A stretch of 64,000 nt of DNA from Mycobacterium sp. 236(2023) (GTDB lineage Bacteria; Actinomycetota; Actinomycetes; Mycobacteriales; Mycobacteriaceae), in the NCBI RefSeq assembly GCF_029623955.1, contig NZ_JARSBP010000004.1, positions 1 through 64,000 of the forward strand. Direction: 5' to 3'. Positions 19,851 through 28,058 of the stretch are shown here, piece by piece. The notes beneath the pieces were generated by a model. That model was not told the DNA's origin, did no database searches, and worked only from the letters and a program-made list of their open reading frames with translations. A program made the translations under genes and the position numbers. Every line of letters starts with the position of its first letter. Positions within the stretch are counted from its first letter, which is position 1.

Positions 19851-21239
19851 CTACGTGGATCGCGACCGGCCGAGCAGGGCATCGCCCGCTGCCGCCAGCG
19901 CGTCGTCGTAAACGTGTCCGTAGACCCGCAGCGTGATGGCCGGGTCATGACCCAGCCACTTGGCCGTTGCAGATGGTGTGGTCCCGCTGTCCAGCAGCAT
20001 GGTGGCCGCGGTGTGCCGGACGTCGTGCAGGCGGATCGCCGGCACTCCAGCGGCGTTCGCCTGCCGAGTGAACTCGAAGGAGTAGGTTTCCGGCCGAATG
20101 GGGGAGCCGTCGGCGTTGAGTGCGACCAGGCCGGTATCGGGGTGCCCCGCGCCGTGCGCAAGCCGTTCCTCGGCCTGCTGAATCTTCAGCGCTTTCAGCG
20201 CGACCATTACGTCGCTGGGCATGGGCAGCGCGCGTCGGGACCGCTTCGACTTCGGGTCGCCGGTTACCGTGCCTGCACCAGCGACGACCACGCGGCCCTG
20301 GGCCACCGACACGGTGCCCGCAGCGAAATCGCAATCGGACCAACGCAGCCCCAGTACCTCCGACCGGCGTAGCCCTGCCAGTGTCAGCAGCCAGCAGGCT
20401 AATAGTCGATCGTCGCGCACATGGTCGCGGAACTTCGCCGCTTGTTCGGGCGTCCAGGTAGCCATCTCGTGGTGCTCTACTGCCGGGCGCTTGACCATCC
20501 GCGCGACATTGCGGGCCACGAGGCCTTGCTTCATTGCATCGTCCAGAGCCGACGACAGCACCACCAACATGGTGACCACGGTGCGGGCACTGACTCCGCC
20601 CGACACGCTGGGGCGTTCCGGATCGGCTGAGCTGGCGGCTTGGTAGCGCCCACGGCCGGGCCGCAACACCTCTCCGGCGGCGACCAGCCGGTCCAGTGCT
20701 TTGATGCCGGGATTGCCCAGCGCGGCCTGAATGTCGCTGTACTGCAGGCCGTCAGCGTGCTGCCGGAGGAGCGTCAAGACCTCCGCGGCGCGGCGCCCGC
20801 GCTTGTCCCGCTGGGCCACCGGTGCACCACTGAGCCGTACCGTCACCAGGCCGTCGATGTCAGCCGTCCTCAAGTGTTGCAGGGGGATTGCGCCCAGGTG
20901 GTCGATCACCGGTTTGAGCGAATATCGGTACCCTGCGAGGGTGTTAGGCCGAACGTCGCGGCGGCCGTCGAGCCATTCGGTCAAGAATTCGGCCGCTGTG
21001 ACCTGATGACGTTTGACGAATGTGCCCGCGGCAGCCTCCGTGCTGATGCGTCGGTACTCGCGTCTGGCTTCGGCCAGGGTGGAGTAGGTGAAGCGTTGCC
21101 GGTCGCGGCTACCGTCGGGGCGGGTACCGACGTCAGTCTGAAATGTGTAGGCGACCCTGCCATTACGGGCAACCTTGCGGGAGATGGGTTCGGCGCGGCG
21201 TGTGCGTCGTTGCGGCTCTTCATTCATTGTTGGCGTCAC
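19851..21239 (-). CDS. int: tyrosine recombinase (integrase) of the element
   Basis: The 462-aa integrase has an N-terminal arm-binding domain (about 20-75), a core-binding SAM-like domain (80-250) and a C-terminal catalytic domain. Catalytic residues are R291 (AGLRRSEVLGL), a lysine in DPKSKRS (330-332), H405 and R408 (RLHDVRHT), H431 (WLGHDP) and Y440 (LRVYGHV). It recombines the tRNA-Val att sites. Unusually, about 145-205 within the core-binding domain is a charged segment that reads like a small winged helix (AAEVLTLLRQHADGLQYSDI onward). The stop lies 1.0 kb from attL. Confidence 0.93.
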   Translation of the reverse strand: MTPTMNEEPQRRTRRAEPISRKVARNGRVAYTFQTDVGTRPDGSRDRQRFTYSTLAEARREYRRISTEAAAGTFVKRHQVTAAEFLTEWLDGRRDVRPNTLAGYRYSLKPVIDHLGAIPLQHLRTADIDGLVTVRLSGAPVAQRDKRGRRAAEVLTLLRQHADGLQYSDIQAALGNPGIKALDRLVAAGEVLRPGRGRYQAASSADPERPSVSGGVSARTVVTMLVVLSSALDDAMKQGLVARNVARMVKRPAVEHHEMATWTPEQAAKFRDHVRDDRLLACWLLTLAGLRRSEVLGLRWSDCDFAAGTVSVAQGRVVVAGAGTVTGDPKSKRSRRALPMPSDVMVALKALKIQQAEERLAHGAGHPDTGLVALNADGSPIRPETYSFEFTRQANAAGVPAIRLHDVRHTAATMLLDSGTTPSATAKWLGHDPAITLRVYGHVYDDALAAAGDALLGRSRST

Positions 21240-21348
21240 TGCTCATCGCTTAGTCCTTTGGAATGGCGGTGGCCTAGGTCGATCTTGCACCGTAAGCATT
21301 GCTGGGCGGCCCGCTAGGTGCGTCCGCCCTCGGATGCGCGCTGAGGGG

Positions 21349-21531
21349 TCAGGCAGCCACGAAGTCACGCAGTTCCGCGGTTACGACGTACACGCGGCCG
21401 CCAAGTCGCCGAGACGGGAGCTCGCCTGTGGCCACAAGCCGGTAGGCCGAGGCGCGACTTATTCCCAGGATGGCGGCAGCACGCGGGACCGCGAGCAGTA
21501 GCGGCAATTGGTCGAAAACGCTGTTCTCCAT
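21349..21531 (-). CDS. xis: excisionase-type MerR/HTH_17 protein
   Basis: The 60-aa protein is almost entirely a winged helix of the excisionase/HTH_17 class: LLAVPRAAAILGISRASAYR then GELPSRRLGGRVYV. Such proteins bend DNA at att sites and direct excision. It sits 5 bp downstream of the 270-aa helix-turn-helix gene and 109 bp upstream of the integrase, all in one direction, so the three probably form one transcript. Confidence 0.85.
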   Translation of the reverse strand: MENSVFDQLPLLLAVPRAAAILGISRASAYRLVATGELPSRRLGGRVYVVTAELRDFVAA

Positions 21532-21536
21532 TTGTA

Positions 21537-22349
21537 TTACTCCTCAGTTGTTTGAAATCTTGAGATATGCGGCTTGGTCGACTGAGACTGCGATTGGGGA
21601 CTGCAGCGAGGACAGAATTGCACTGCGTCCGTGCCGTCAGGGAGTGTGATGCTGATGGTTCGTGAACGATCGTCTCCACATTCCCCGCACCACGGCGCGC
21701 GACTCCGATTCGACGCCGTGGGTGGGTGGGGGAGTTCGGCAAGTCGGCGGGTCAGAACCGCGGCGGCATTCCGGACACCGCCTGGGTTCTGCGATAAATG
21801 AGCCTGCAGACTCGGCATTGTCCATCCCGATGCCAGGGCACGCTCGACTGCAGGTGAAAGTCGCACTACATCTTGATGACTGAGCCGCCACGGATTCGGC
21901 AGGTGTCGCAACAGTTTTGTCGGTTCGGATGGGGGTTCTATTGGGGGATTAAAGGCGTCCTGTTGCTGGACCCTCGGGGGGTCCGAATGGTGGACCCCCC
22001 CGGTCTTGCGCCGAGACGGCCCCCGTCCGGGATCTGGACCCGGGTGATCAGGATCTTGACCGGCCAACACGTGTGGCGCCTGCGGATGATTCAGGAAATA
22101 TCGGCTGGGACGCTGCGCCCCGGACTCGTGATACTGGGCGACTCGCGTGATGAGCCCTGCCTTCTCGAGCATATTGAGCGCGTTGAGGACAGTGCTCCTT
22201 CCAGCTCCCGATTCCGCCGCGAGCGTCTTGACTGAGGGGAAGCAGGAGAATCGCTCGTCGGCTTTGTTGGCAAGGAGGATAAGGATGAGCTTCATCGTCG
22301 GTGTGCCGATGTCACTATCAGTTGCCCAGTCAAGGGCTTTCCAGCTCAT
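21537..22349 (-). CDS. helix-turn-helix protein, replication/regulation type, with C-terminal zinc-ribbon motif
   Basis: The 270-aa protein starts with a winged helix (residues 15-75, including PSVKTLAAESGAGRSTVLNA), then a proline-rich linker, and ends with a CxxC...CxxC pair (CGECGDD and FCPRC) that looks like a zinc ribbon. Actinobacterial integrative elements often carry such a protein beside xis and int, where it may act as a replication initiator or regulator. I cannot tell which. It is the first gene of the xis-int transcript. Confidence 0.7.
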   Translation of the reverse strand: MSWKALDWATDSDIGTPTMKLILILLANKADERFSCFPSVKTLAAESGAGRSTVLNALNMLEKAGLITRVAQYHESGAQRPSRYFLNHPQAPHVLAGQDPDHPGPDPGRGPSRRKTGGVHHSDPPRVQQQDAFNPPIEPPSEPTKLLRHLPNPWRLSHQDVVRLSPAVERALASGWTMPSLQAHLSQNPGGVRNAAAVLTRRLAELPHPPTASNRSRAPWCGECGDDRSRTISITLPDGTDAVQFCPRCSPQSQSQSTKPHISRFQTTEE

Positions 22350-22684
22350 AGGCCGTTAGGGGTCGGAGCTGAGGCGCGCGCAAAAGTGGCTTGTACGGCA
22401 GGGCTGCGACGAGCACGAGGCGTTGATCGAATCGACTGTTTCCGACGATCGAGCCGCGTCTCTCGCAGGTGACCTTGCATGGGGCGTAACGTATGTCGAC
22501 GCTTGAGCCTCAGTCCAACACCTGAGCCACATTCGGCTCATATTCGTCGTCTGTCTTCACTCGTCTTCAATTCTGCGACGATTTTTACAGGTGATCGTTC
22601 AGAGTGTTGCGCTTACGCCAGATGCTGGCTGCGGCGTGGGCCCTCGACTCCGTATGTGACGGAGGCTTTGCGTGGTGTCAGCGG
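22350..22684. other. 335-bp gap without a supported gene
   Basis: This stretch holds the upstream region of the helix-turn-helix/xis/int transcript. Only short frames with poor composition occur. I see no strong inverted repeat or RNA gene here. Confidence 0.5.
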
Positions 22685-22870
22685 CTAGCCGTCGCCAAGA
22701 CTTTCGTTAGCCACTTGGGTCTGGGGTTTCCCGCGAGGCGCTTCCCAAGCTTCGATCTCTTCGAGAGGCAAGGGTTCATCGAAGTCAGCCGGGACAACTA
22801 TGTCGATCCGCTGACTGAACTGGCGCGGCGGAGTGGACCGACTTTCGACGCCGCTGTTGTCTTCCGCCAT
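22685..22870 (-). CDS. small acidic protein 1 with DFD-PL-E-WE tail
   Basis: The 61-aa frame starts at ATG 22870 (MAEDNSGVES...). The longer frame through 23278 is not used because it is antisense to the ribbon-helix-helix gene. The segment PPRQFSQRIDIVV then DFDEPLPLEEIEAWE parallels the segment in the small protein at 23345-23539. This similarity between two otherwise unrelated frames is the main evidence that both are real. Such acidic tails occur in some antitoxin-like proteins, but no toxin partner is visible. Confidence 0.45.
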   Translation of the reverse strand: MAEDNSGVESRSTPPRQFSQRIDIVVPADFDEPLPLEEIEAWEAPRGKPQTQVANESLGDG

Positions 22871-22963
22871 AGTTGAAGGATAAGCCGCGTGGTTCCTGAC
22901 GGGAGCGTCGATGAATTTGGCAACAGCGCGCGAGCCTGAGTAAAGGGCAGGCAAGATTTGTAG

Positions 22964-23188
22964 ATGCCTCAGATCAGCCCTAGCGGTGAGTCCGCCGACA
23001 TCTTGCTGTCGTTGCCTATCGAATTGAAAGATCGAATGGTCAACACTATTGCGTGGACGCGGCCCTACACCGGGATAGGTCACCAGCAGCGGTTCATTCG
23101 AAAGGCGATCGCTGACCTGTGCGACCGCCTCGAAGACGAATTCAACGCGGGCGAGGCGTTCGACCCTGTAGCCACCCCTGCTGAATGA
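22964..23188 (+). CDS. small ribbon-helix-helix-like DNA-binding protein
   Basis: The 74-aa protein (ADILLSLPIELKDRMVNTIA, then a helix ending in FIRKAIADLCDRLEDEFNAG) has the strand-helix-helix pattern of ribbon-helix-helix proteins used as plasmid centromere-binding or repressor proteins. No ParA partner gene is adjacent, which leaves the role open. It reads opposite to its neighbours. Confidence 0.65.
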   Translation: MPQISPSGESADILLSLPIELKDRMVNTIAWTRPYTGIGHQQRFIRKAIADLCDRLEDEFNAGEAFDPVATPAE

Positions 23189-23344
23189 CATCCGCCACGC
23201 CTTGCCCTGCAAACACTGGGTGATGGTCCGCGCTCGATTGACCTTGCGCTCGACGCGCTTCAGCGCGGCGATCGGCACATCGCGCTCGACGAAGACGGCG
23301 ACCCCCGGCCTGATCTAAATGCGGGCGCGACCTCGCGGGCCCGC

Positions 23345-23539
23345 TCAGGCCTCCTCGGCGCGGCCCTCCCACATGTCCAACTCCGTCTCGGAGAGTGGGT
23401 TGTCGAAGTCATCTCGGACCGCAAGGTCGGGCAGTTGACCGAAACGACGCGGGGAAGTCGGGACATCCAGCGCGCCAGAAGCGGCTCGCTCACGCAGTAG
23501 TGCGACACGCCCAGGCTGCTGGCCTCCAATCGGGCCCAT
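23345..23539 (-). CDS. small acidic protein 2 with DFD-PL-E-WE tail
   Basis: The 64-aa frame starts at ATG 23539. Its C-terminal part, SPRRFGQLPDLAV then DDFDNPLSETELDMWEG, aligns with the small protein at 22685-22870 (pattern P-PR-F-Q-D-V-DFD-PL-E-WE). The N-terminal 25 residues show no similarity and the start is uncertain because another frame is also open there. It may be one of two decayed or very small paralogous genes. Confidence 0.45.
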   Translation of the reverse strand: MGPIGGQQPGRVALLRERAASGALDVPTSPRRFGQLPDLAVRDDFDNPLSETELDMWEGRAEEA

Positions 23540-23844
23540 CTACCTGCGGGTACGGTGAATGGAGTGCCGTTAGTGCGCCCAAAATCCATTTAGCGCCAGC
23601 ACGTTCCCCAGACTTCTTCATCCCGCGTAGCCCGATACGGGCACGCTTGGCCGCACAGATGCGTAAGCACGACTGTGCCCACATCCGGTCGCTACCGCGA
23701 AACCTGCTCTCCCGCGCCCTGCTGCGGGTTCATCAAGCAACTGCGCACACAGTCAGTACCGGAAGTTATCCAGCCGCTAAATATACTGCTGGACTGATCT
23801 TTTCATGGTTTAACCCATGAGAGGGCGCGCTAGTTTGCGCGTCG
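23540..23844. other. 305-bp gap without a supported gene
   Basis: No convincing coding frame is seen. The region leads into two strong hairpins that precede the small membrane protein gene. Confidence 0.4.
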
Positions 23845-23868
23845 AAGCCGGGTCTTCCCGGCTTTTTT
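23845..23868 (+). terminator. intrinsic terminator
   Basis: AAGCCGGG-TCTT-CCCGGCTT followed by a run of T is a textbook rho-independent terminator, rare in mycobacteria and more usual in phages and plasmids. No clear gene ends just upstream on the + strand, so it may end an RNA or a lost gene. Confidence 0.75.
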
Positions 23869-23869
23869 G

Positions 23870-23892
23870 GTGCCCGGCCCCCGGCCGGGCAC
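23870..23892. terminator. second strong GC hairpin
   Basis: GTGCCCGGCC-CCC-GGCCGGGCAC is a perfect 10-bp stem with a 3-nt loop followed by TTTCT. It stands directly after the first terminator and 32 bp before the ATG of the small membrane protein. It could be a second terminator or an mRNA leader hairpin. Confidence 0.6.
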
Positions 23893-23924
23893 TTTCTGTT
23901 GGCACACCTCACAAGGAGGTCAAT

Positions 23925-24098
23925 ATGGTCGTCTCAGGCGCGTGGAATCTGGTCTGGATTCTGCCTGTGCTGGTGATGGTCTACCAAGCGGTGTTCTGCC
24001 GGCGCGATGAGCCGTCAGAACGCATCGTGGCCATCCTCGGCGGGTTCGCCGGGATCGTCGCCGCCGCCGCGGCCGCGCTCCGCGAGTGGCTCCGGTAG
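23925..24098 (+). CDS. 57-aa membrane protein
   Basis: The ATG at 23925 follows a perfect AAGGAGGT ribosome site, which decides the start over an upstream in-frame GTG or ATG. Two hydrophobic segments are visible (WNLVWILPVLVMVYQAVF and ILGGFAGIVAAAAAAL) joined by a charged turn RRDEPSER. The size and topology resemble small holin-like or plasmid membrane proteins, but no family is recognised. Confidence 0.65.
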   Translation: MVVSGAWNLVWILPVLVMVYQAVFCRRDEPSERIVAILGGFAGIVAAAAAALREWLR

Positions 24099-24757
24099 CC
24101 CTCCTCAAATGAGCGCCCTCTACGCCGGGAGAAACCTGCCGATGCCGCCGTAACCGCCTGCGCGCCGGACGGCCCCGTCAGCGGCTCCACGCGCACACCA
24201 CGCTGGCTTTCGCCTCGCAGTCGTCGAGTCTCGATCTCGACGCGCGAGGCTTTTTCATGCCAAAACACGCCCAGGCCCCTCATCGGGGAGCCCGCATAAG
24301 CCGACACGTGGCGGACCGGCGGCCAGTCGCGGGCGGCCTACCGGATCACACGACGGACCCATGTACCGATTTCGGCATCGAGGCATCGACCCGAACCAGG
24401 CTCACCCGACACCAGACGCCGCCAGTGCTGTACCGGATGTGGTTGGCAGCTTTGGACTCGCCAGCTGGACTCGGAGTCCTGATCGAAAAGAATGTCATTA
24501 GCCCGAATTGCTTCGATGAGCACCCACTGGGTGCTGATCTGATTTCTCATGCTGCGAACGCTAGTTCGGTGCGGGCTACTCTGCTGCGCAGCTTTCTGGC
24601 GCGACTGATCCCGATGTCAGGAGGGGGCTTTGCCGACATCAAGCTGCCGGGCCGTGCCCAGCTGCCTTCCTGGCCTCTTTGACCAACTTGTTTAAGTGAG
24701 GATTTACGTCGATGGGCTTCGTCGAGTCCGCCACCCCCTGCCCGTCCAGTGCTGCAC
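24099..24757. other. 659-bp stretch without a supported gene
   Basis: Several short frames occur on both strands but none has a ribosome site or a recognisable motif. A perfect inverted repeat lies at 24519-24535. The region looks like decayed element sequence. Confidence 0.45.
24519..24535. repeat. perfect inverted repeat
   Basis: AGCACCC-ACT-GGGTGCT has 7-bp arms. It lies in non-coding sequence with no adjacent start codon, so its role is unknown. Confidence 0.4.
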
Positions 24758-25261
24758 CTACCTTCGCCCGGCATGTCGCTTCGAAATCCTGGAGGCGGCG
24801 GTTAGGTCCTCCGCTGCGCTCGCGACCCGCTTTGGGCTCGTAAGGCGGACTCGCGCGATCGCTCTTCCGTATTCAAGCTGGGCCGCATAGACGGATGCGC
24901 GCAAAGATTCCAGCTGCCTCTGCAATTGTTCACTAGCGACGCGGGTCGCTACCGCATGTAACAGGTCTTGTTCTTGCGCGCTCACCGCGTACACCCAGCC
25001 GTGACTGGCGGCAATCACGTCGCTGACGGCGGCGATCATTGCGTCATTTCATTGCCTGCGCGTGGTTTGCCAGCTGACGGCGGAGTTGGCTGCCTGAGTA
25101 ATGGCCACGCCGCCGAGCGTGCCGGCGACTGTCAGTATGGCTGCCCAGCCCGGTGTGAAAAACATCGTGAGATCGTTCCACGGAGAGTCCCCCAGGGCTG
25201 GAGACAATCCTAGGTTGTCGCTCCACTGTCTCGTTCCTAAAGAATCGAGACACCGAACCAA
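24758..25261 (-). pseudogene. membrane-anchored helical protein split by an in-frame TGA
   Basis: Two open segments lie in the same frame, separated only by a TGA at 25049-25051. The upstream 70 codons contain a membrane helix (FFTPGWAAILTVAGTLGGVA) ending in NSAVSWQTTRRQ. The downstream part contains an extended helical segment (SEQLQRQLESLRASVYAAQL). A short anchor followed by a long helix would make one sensible protein of about 165 aa. Alternatively the second part starts separately at ATG 25039. Confidence 0.5.
25226..25254. repeat. 29-bp near-palindrome, copy 1 (left edge of cargo)
   Basis: The site begins CTGTCTCG and ends CGAGACACC, with perfect 7-bp arms TGTCTCG/CGAGACA around TTCCTAAAGAAT. 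It matches the site at 31828-31856 at 23 of 29 positions. The size fits a resolvase crossover site. A further GAGACA lies at 25201. Confidence 0.6.
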
Positions 25262-25303
25262 TTGTGAAGACCAGCCGAGTGTTCGGTTGCCGTGTGTGAC
25301 TTC

Positions 25304-25954
25304 CTAGCGGTTGTGGGCGTGTATGCCGATCGTCAGGGTTTCGGCTTCGGCAAGCACGGAACCGGTGAGGTCGGTCAGGGTGGCGTGGAGGGTGGTTTTG
25401 CGTCCGTCGATGTGGGTTGTCTGGCCGGTCGCGGTGAGATCGGTGGTGATGGGCACGGGTTTCCGGTAGTCGAGGTGGAGGTAGCCGGTGCGGCTCAGCG
25501 GCCGGCCGGCGGCGGCGTTGGCGATGGCGAAGGTCCAGTCGAAGAGCAGGGGTAGTGCCCCGCCGAACACGATGTTGTTCGCGCCGAGGTAGAACCTGCT
25601 GAATTGCCCGTGCAGGGTGACGCCTTCGGGGCTGGCGGAGGTGATGCTCCATGCCGGTAGGAGGGGGTTGCCCATGCCGGGTAATTCGAGCGCTCGCCCT
25701 GCGGGTGGGTGTCCTTCGGCGGCTTGGTGAGGTTGCAGTAGTGCGTTGGCGGCGTCGAGGTGTTCGGTTGCTGCGCGCCAGGTGTCGTCGTCGGGGGCGC
25801 TGGAGCTGGCGAGGTCCTGGAATCGGCGGGCGGCGTCGATGAAGCTGGCGAAGTCCGCACTGGCGGTGGCGGGTTGGTAGGACGGGAAGTCGGCGCCGTT
25901 GGTGTCGGTGGGTGGCAGGGTGATGCTCTTGGAAGTGCGGGCGGTGTCGGTCAT
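25304..25954 (-). CDS. hotdog-fold (PaaI-like) acyl-CoA thioesterase
   Basis: The 216-aa protein starts at ATG 25954, preceded by AGGGA; a longer frame runs into the TetR gene and is a shadow. The C-terminal half carries the hotdog segment NNIVFGGALPLLFDWTFAIA, with GRKTTLHATLTDLTGSVLAE as the following strands. Such enzymes hydrolyse acyl-CoA thioesters. The N-terminal 85 residues are helical. It is the second gene after the TetR regulator (65-bp gap) and belongs to the cargo block. Confidence 0.82.
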   Translation of the reverse strand: MTDTARTSKSITLPPTDTNGADFPSYQPATASADFASFIDAARRFQDLASSSAPDDDTWRAATEHLDAANALLQPHQAAEGHPPAGRALELPGMGNPLLPAWSITSASPEGVTLHGQFSRFYLGANNIVFGGALPLLFDWTFAIANAAAGRPLSRTGYLHLDYRKPVPITTDLTATGQTTHIDGRKTTLHATLTDLTGSVLAEAETLTIGIHAHNR

Positions 25955-26019
25955 GGTGTCCCTGTCGGTGGAGGTGCGCAACGCACGGCTTGCGGGTTTT
26001 CGTCTTGGGGGCTGCGTCG

Positions 26020-26682
26020 TTAGGTGCGCTCGACGAAATTCTTTGCGGGGTGAAGTAGTGCAGCGTTGAGGTAGTCGAGGAAGTCGTCGGCCACGTCGGT
26101 AGCGGGGCGGTCTCGGTCGTTGACGAACCAGTCGGTCAGCCAGACCTGCAGTGCCGAGATCATCAGTGCGGCGACGATCGTGGGTTTGCGTGGCGGCAGT
26201 TCTCCGGCGTCGATGGCGGCTTGCACGCCGTGGGTCAGCATCTCGAGGCCGGCCCGCCAGGTCGAGCGTTGACCGCCGCGGCCGGCGTCTCCGCCGCCCA
26301 TGGCGGTGGCCCAACTCAAACCTTCTTTGACGTGCAGGGCCAGGTAGTTCGGGTGGGCGGCGAAGAACTCCACCTGGGCACGTGCCCCCAGGGTGAGTCG
26401 TTCCAGGGGCGAGGTGACGGTCGTGGCGACCACCCGGACTGAGTCGACGAGTTCGTTCATCCGCTGTGCGTGCAGGACGTCCCAGATTTCGTCTTTGCCC
26501 TCGAAGTTCTTGTAGACCGTAGCCAGCGAGACGCCGGCGGCCGAGGCGATCGCGGTGACCTTGGACTCGGTGAACCCCGTGCGGGCGAATTCGTATTCGG
26601 CGGCGATCAGGATCTGCTGGCGGTACATCTGGCGTCGGGCATCGCGCATGCTCGGAACCCCGCCTGATTTCGCTGCTCCCAT
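26020..26682 (-). CDS. TetR family regulator of the cargo block
   Basis: From ATG 26682 the protein has 220 aa (MGAAKSGGVPSMRDARR...); an in-frame ATG at 26739 would add 19 residues. The helix-turn-helix ESKVTAIASAAGVSLATVYK begins near residue 39. The C-terminal domain is helical, with the ligand unknown. It is divergent from the Rossmann dehydrogenase gene, and a palindrome suited to a TetR dimer lies between them at 26881-26898. Two similar sites lie near 29.9 and 30.1 kb, suggesting a local regulon. Confidence 0.88.
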   Translation of the reverse strand: MGAAKSGGVPSMRDARRQMYRQQILIAAEYEFARTGFTESKVTAIASAAGVSLATVYKNFEGKDEIWDVLHAQRMNELVDSVRVVATTVTSPLERLTLGARAQVEFFAAHPNYLALHVKEGLSWATAMGGGDAGRGGQRSTWRAGLEMLTHGVQAAIDAGELPPRKPTIVAALMISALQVWLTDWFVNDRDRPATDVADDFLDYLNAALLHPAKNFVERT

Positions 26683-26880
26683 GTGCAGAACACTCCATAT
26701 CTTCAGCAGAATCCATCGATCACGACAGTAGCCGATCATGCCATCGGCTGCCGTGCGCTCTTTCGTCTGCTCAGGGCAACAGTCGTGTGTGTCGAGGCAA
26801 GATCCGTGTACACAAGCCTGTTATCGGTGGCTGCGGCGGATGGTAACCGCCAGTTTCCGGGTGTTGCGACGTATTACTAT

Positions 26881-26898
26881 GCAGAATTCTAATTCTGC
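26881..26898. promoter_or_regulatory. TetR-type operator, site 1
   Basis: GCAGAATT-CT-AATTCTGC is a perfect 8-bp inverted repeat, 43 bp upstream of the dehydrogenase start and within the TetR divergent region. It shares GCAGAA-N6-TTCTG with the site at 30081-30098. Confidence 0.65.
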
Positions 26899-26941
26899 GT
26901 AAGCTCGGGTGGGTCGATTTTTCTGGGATGGGTGGAACGCA

Positions 26942-28048
26942 ATGCTGCGAGTGGTGCAATGGACGACCGGCAACGTGGGGGCGGTCGCGGCGCAGGTGAT
27001 GTGGCGCCGGCCGGACCTGGAGTTGGTGGGGGTGTATGCCGTCAGCCCGGACAAGGTTGGGGTGGATGCCGGTGTGTTGTGCGGCAGCGGGGAGACCACC
27101 GGGGTGTTGGCCACTGATGACCTGGACGCCCTGATCGGGTTGGCACCGGACTGCATCTGCTACACGCCGATTCTGCCGGACCTGGACCTGATTGTTCGAT
27201 TCCTGGAAGCCGGCATCAACGTGGTCACGACGTCGAACTTCTTCCGCGGTGACTATCTGGGTTCGTTGGGGATGCCCGAGGCCAGGGGGCGCATCGAGGA
27301 GGCCGCTCGCTCGGGGGGCGCGTCGTTGTTCGGTGGTGGGTACAACCCGGGGTTCGTGACCGCCTTCCCGCTGCTGATGGCCTCGATCAACAGTCACGTC
27401 GACTTCGTGGAGATGTTCGAGGCCGCTGACCTGTCGCATTACCCGTCTGCGGCGTTCTTCGGGATGCTGGGCTGGGGTCAGATTCCCGATGCCGATGGCA
27501 CCATCGAGCGACCGGTGTTCGCCGAGATGTTCGACGGGTTCCTCTACGACGCACTCGACGTCATCGCCGACGCGATGGGCTTCGAGATCACCGACCGCGT
27601 CGTCACCGTCGACTACGCGGTCACCCCGCGTCGGGTGGAGTGCGCGGCGATGACGTTCGAGGCGGGCACCATCGCGGGGCAGAAGGCGCGCTGGGAGTAC
27701 AAGGCCGGCGCTGAGACGGTGATGGCGATGAACGTCACGTGGTGGGCTGCACCGGATCTGGAGCCCAACTTCGCCGCCGAGCATGCCGAGGCCAACGGCG
27801 TGCACCGCATCGAGATCACCGGAGAACCCAGCCTTGAGCTGGAGATGCGTCTGCGCGCCCCCGCTGACGGCGACCCGACCCAGCACATGCGCGACGGGAT
27901 CATCGGGACGGCGATGAACGCGGTCAACGCGATCCCGGCATTGTGCGCCGCGCCGCCCGGGCTGCGCAGCTATCTGGACATGCCGCTCTACACCGGACTG
28001 TGGGGCAAGAAGATGCACCAGGAAGCGCCGGCGGGCGCCGGATCGTGA
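26942..28048 (+). CDS. Rossmann-fold NAD(P)-dependent dehydrogenase, DapB-N-like (amine dehydrogenase type)
   Basis: From ATG 26942 the protein has 368 aa; an upstream in-frame start at 26909 adds 11 residues without a better ribosome site. The nucleotide-binding loop VVQWTTGNVG is at residues 4-13. The rest matches the dihydrodipicolinate-reductase-N-like family that includes 2,4-diaminopentanoate dehydrogenase (FFRGDYLGSLGMPEARGRIE; GGGYNPGFVTAFPLL). The substrate is not known. It heads a transcript with the alpha/beta hydrolase 10 bp downstream, preceded by the TetR operator. Confidence 0.8.
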   Translation: MLRVVQWTTGNVGAVAAQVMWRRPDLELVGVYAVSPDKVGVDAGVLCGSGETTGVLATDDLDALIGLAPDCICYTPILPDLDLIVRFLEAGINVVTTSNFFRGDYLGSLGMPEARGRIEEAARSGGASLFGGGYNPGFVTAFPLLMASINSHVDFVEMFEAADLSHYPSAAFFGMLGWGQIPDADGTIERPVFAEMFDGFLYDALDVIADAMGFEITDRVVTVDYAVTPRRVECAAMTFEAGTIAGQKARWEYKAGAETVMAMNVTWWAAPDLEPNFAAEHAEANGVHRIEITGEPSLELEMRLRAPADGDPTQHMRDGIIGTAMNAVNAIPALCAAPPGLRSYLDMPLYTGLWGKKMHQEAPAGAGS

Positions 28049-28058
28049 CCAGCCAGCT

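Noticed and set aside
23189..23496. An open + strand frame continuing directly after the stop of the ribbon-helix-helix gene.
   Set aside because: It has no start codon near its beginning and overlaps the minus-strand small gene; no evidence of readthrough.
25304..26716. A 470-codon minus-strand frame spanning the thioesterase and TetR genes as one protein.
   Set aside because: The TetR gene occupies the upstream half in another frame with clear motifs, and the thioesterase has its own start at 25954 with a ribosome site.
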